Of a stretch of 5,342 nt of DNA, positions 5,341-5,342 are shown piece after piece. Made by a program: the position numbers and the translations under genes. The DNA comes from Chloroflexota bacterium. Its GTDB lineage: Bacteria; Chloroflexota; Dehalococcoidia; Lucifugimonadales; JADFKI01. The notes under the pieces are model-generated. The model saw nothing but the letters and a program-made list of their open reading frames with translations. It did not search any database and was not told the DNA's origin. The stretch is from the NCBI GenBank assembly GCA_009838595.1, contig VXRI01000153.1, positions 1-5,342 on the forward strand. The letters run 5' to 3'. Positions within the stretch are counted from its first letter, which is position 1, and each line of letters begins with the position of its first letter.

Positions 5341-5342
5341 GT

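Overview
This 5.3 kb window looks like chromosomal DNA of a fairly GC-rich bacterium. The best guess is a Chloroflexota member, perhaps SAR202-like or another marine or symbiotic lineage. That guess rests on style only: a secreted protein with a long Thr-Pro linker of the THTPTATPT type, an RCC1-like tail, an MFS carrier opening with FYGWW, and many short GC-rich palindromic repeats between genes. No rRNA, tRNA, CRISPR array, integrase or transposase gene was seen.

Layout. Four genes lie on the minus strand, read from right to left. (1) A secreted protein (3308 to 2094) has a signal peptide, a spondin-N domain, a Thr-Pro linker built on a 30-bp DNA repeat, and two RCC1-type blades. (2) A 365-residue ferritin-like diiron protein (1872 to 775) carries two DESRH motifs. 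(3) An AT-rich gene (612 to 364) may encode an 82-residue membrane protein. (4) The first 92 codons of a gene (276 to the left edge) encode a protein whose N-terminus resembles that of gene 2. It is therefore probably a second ferritin-like paralogue cut off by the window. On the plus strand, diverging from the secreted-protein gene, one complete MFS transporter gene runs from about 3841 to 5298.

Repeats. Two families of short palindromic elements each occur twice, at 634-764 and at 3584-3706. They stand in the same order relative to an upstream stop codon but on opposite strands, so they bracket the ferritin-like and secreted-protein genes. The 481-bp divergent gap (3309-3789) holds three repeat elements, a short open stretch that reads like the tail of a lost gene, and a weak promoter candidate for the transporter.

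How the genes may work together. The two ferritin-like genes and the small membrane-protein gene are codirectional with gaps of 162 and 87 bp, so they could form one transcription unit from a promoter near 1953-1981. Their reaction and substrate cannot be read from the sequence. The transporter resembles oxalate/formate- or monocarboxylate-type MFS carriers; a link to the diiron proteins is possible but is only inferred from proximity. Nothing here amounts to a clearly new system. The points most worth a second look are the bacterial spondin-RCC1 protein, the diiron paralogue pair, and the inverted compound repeats.
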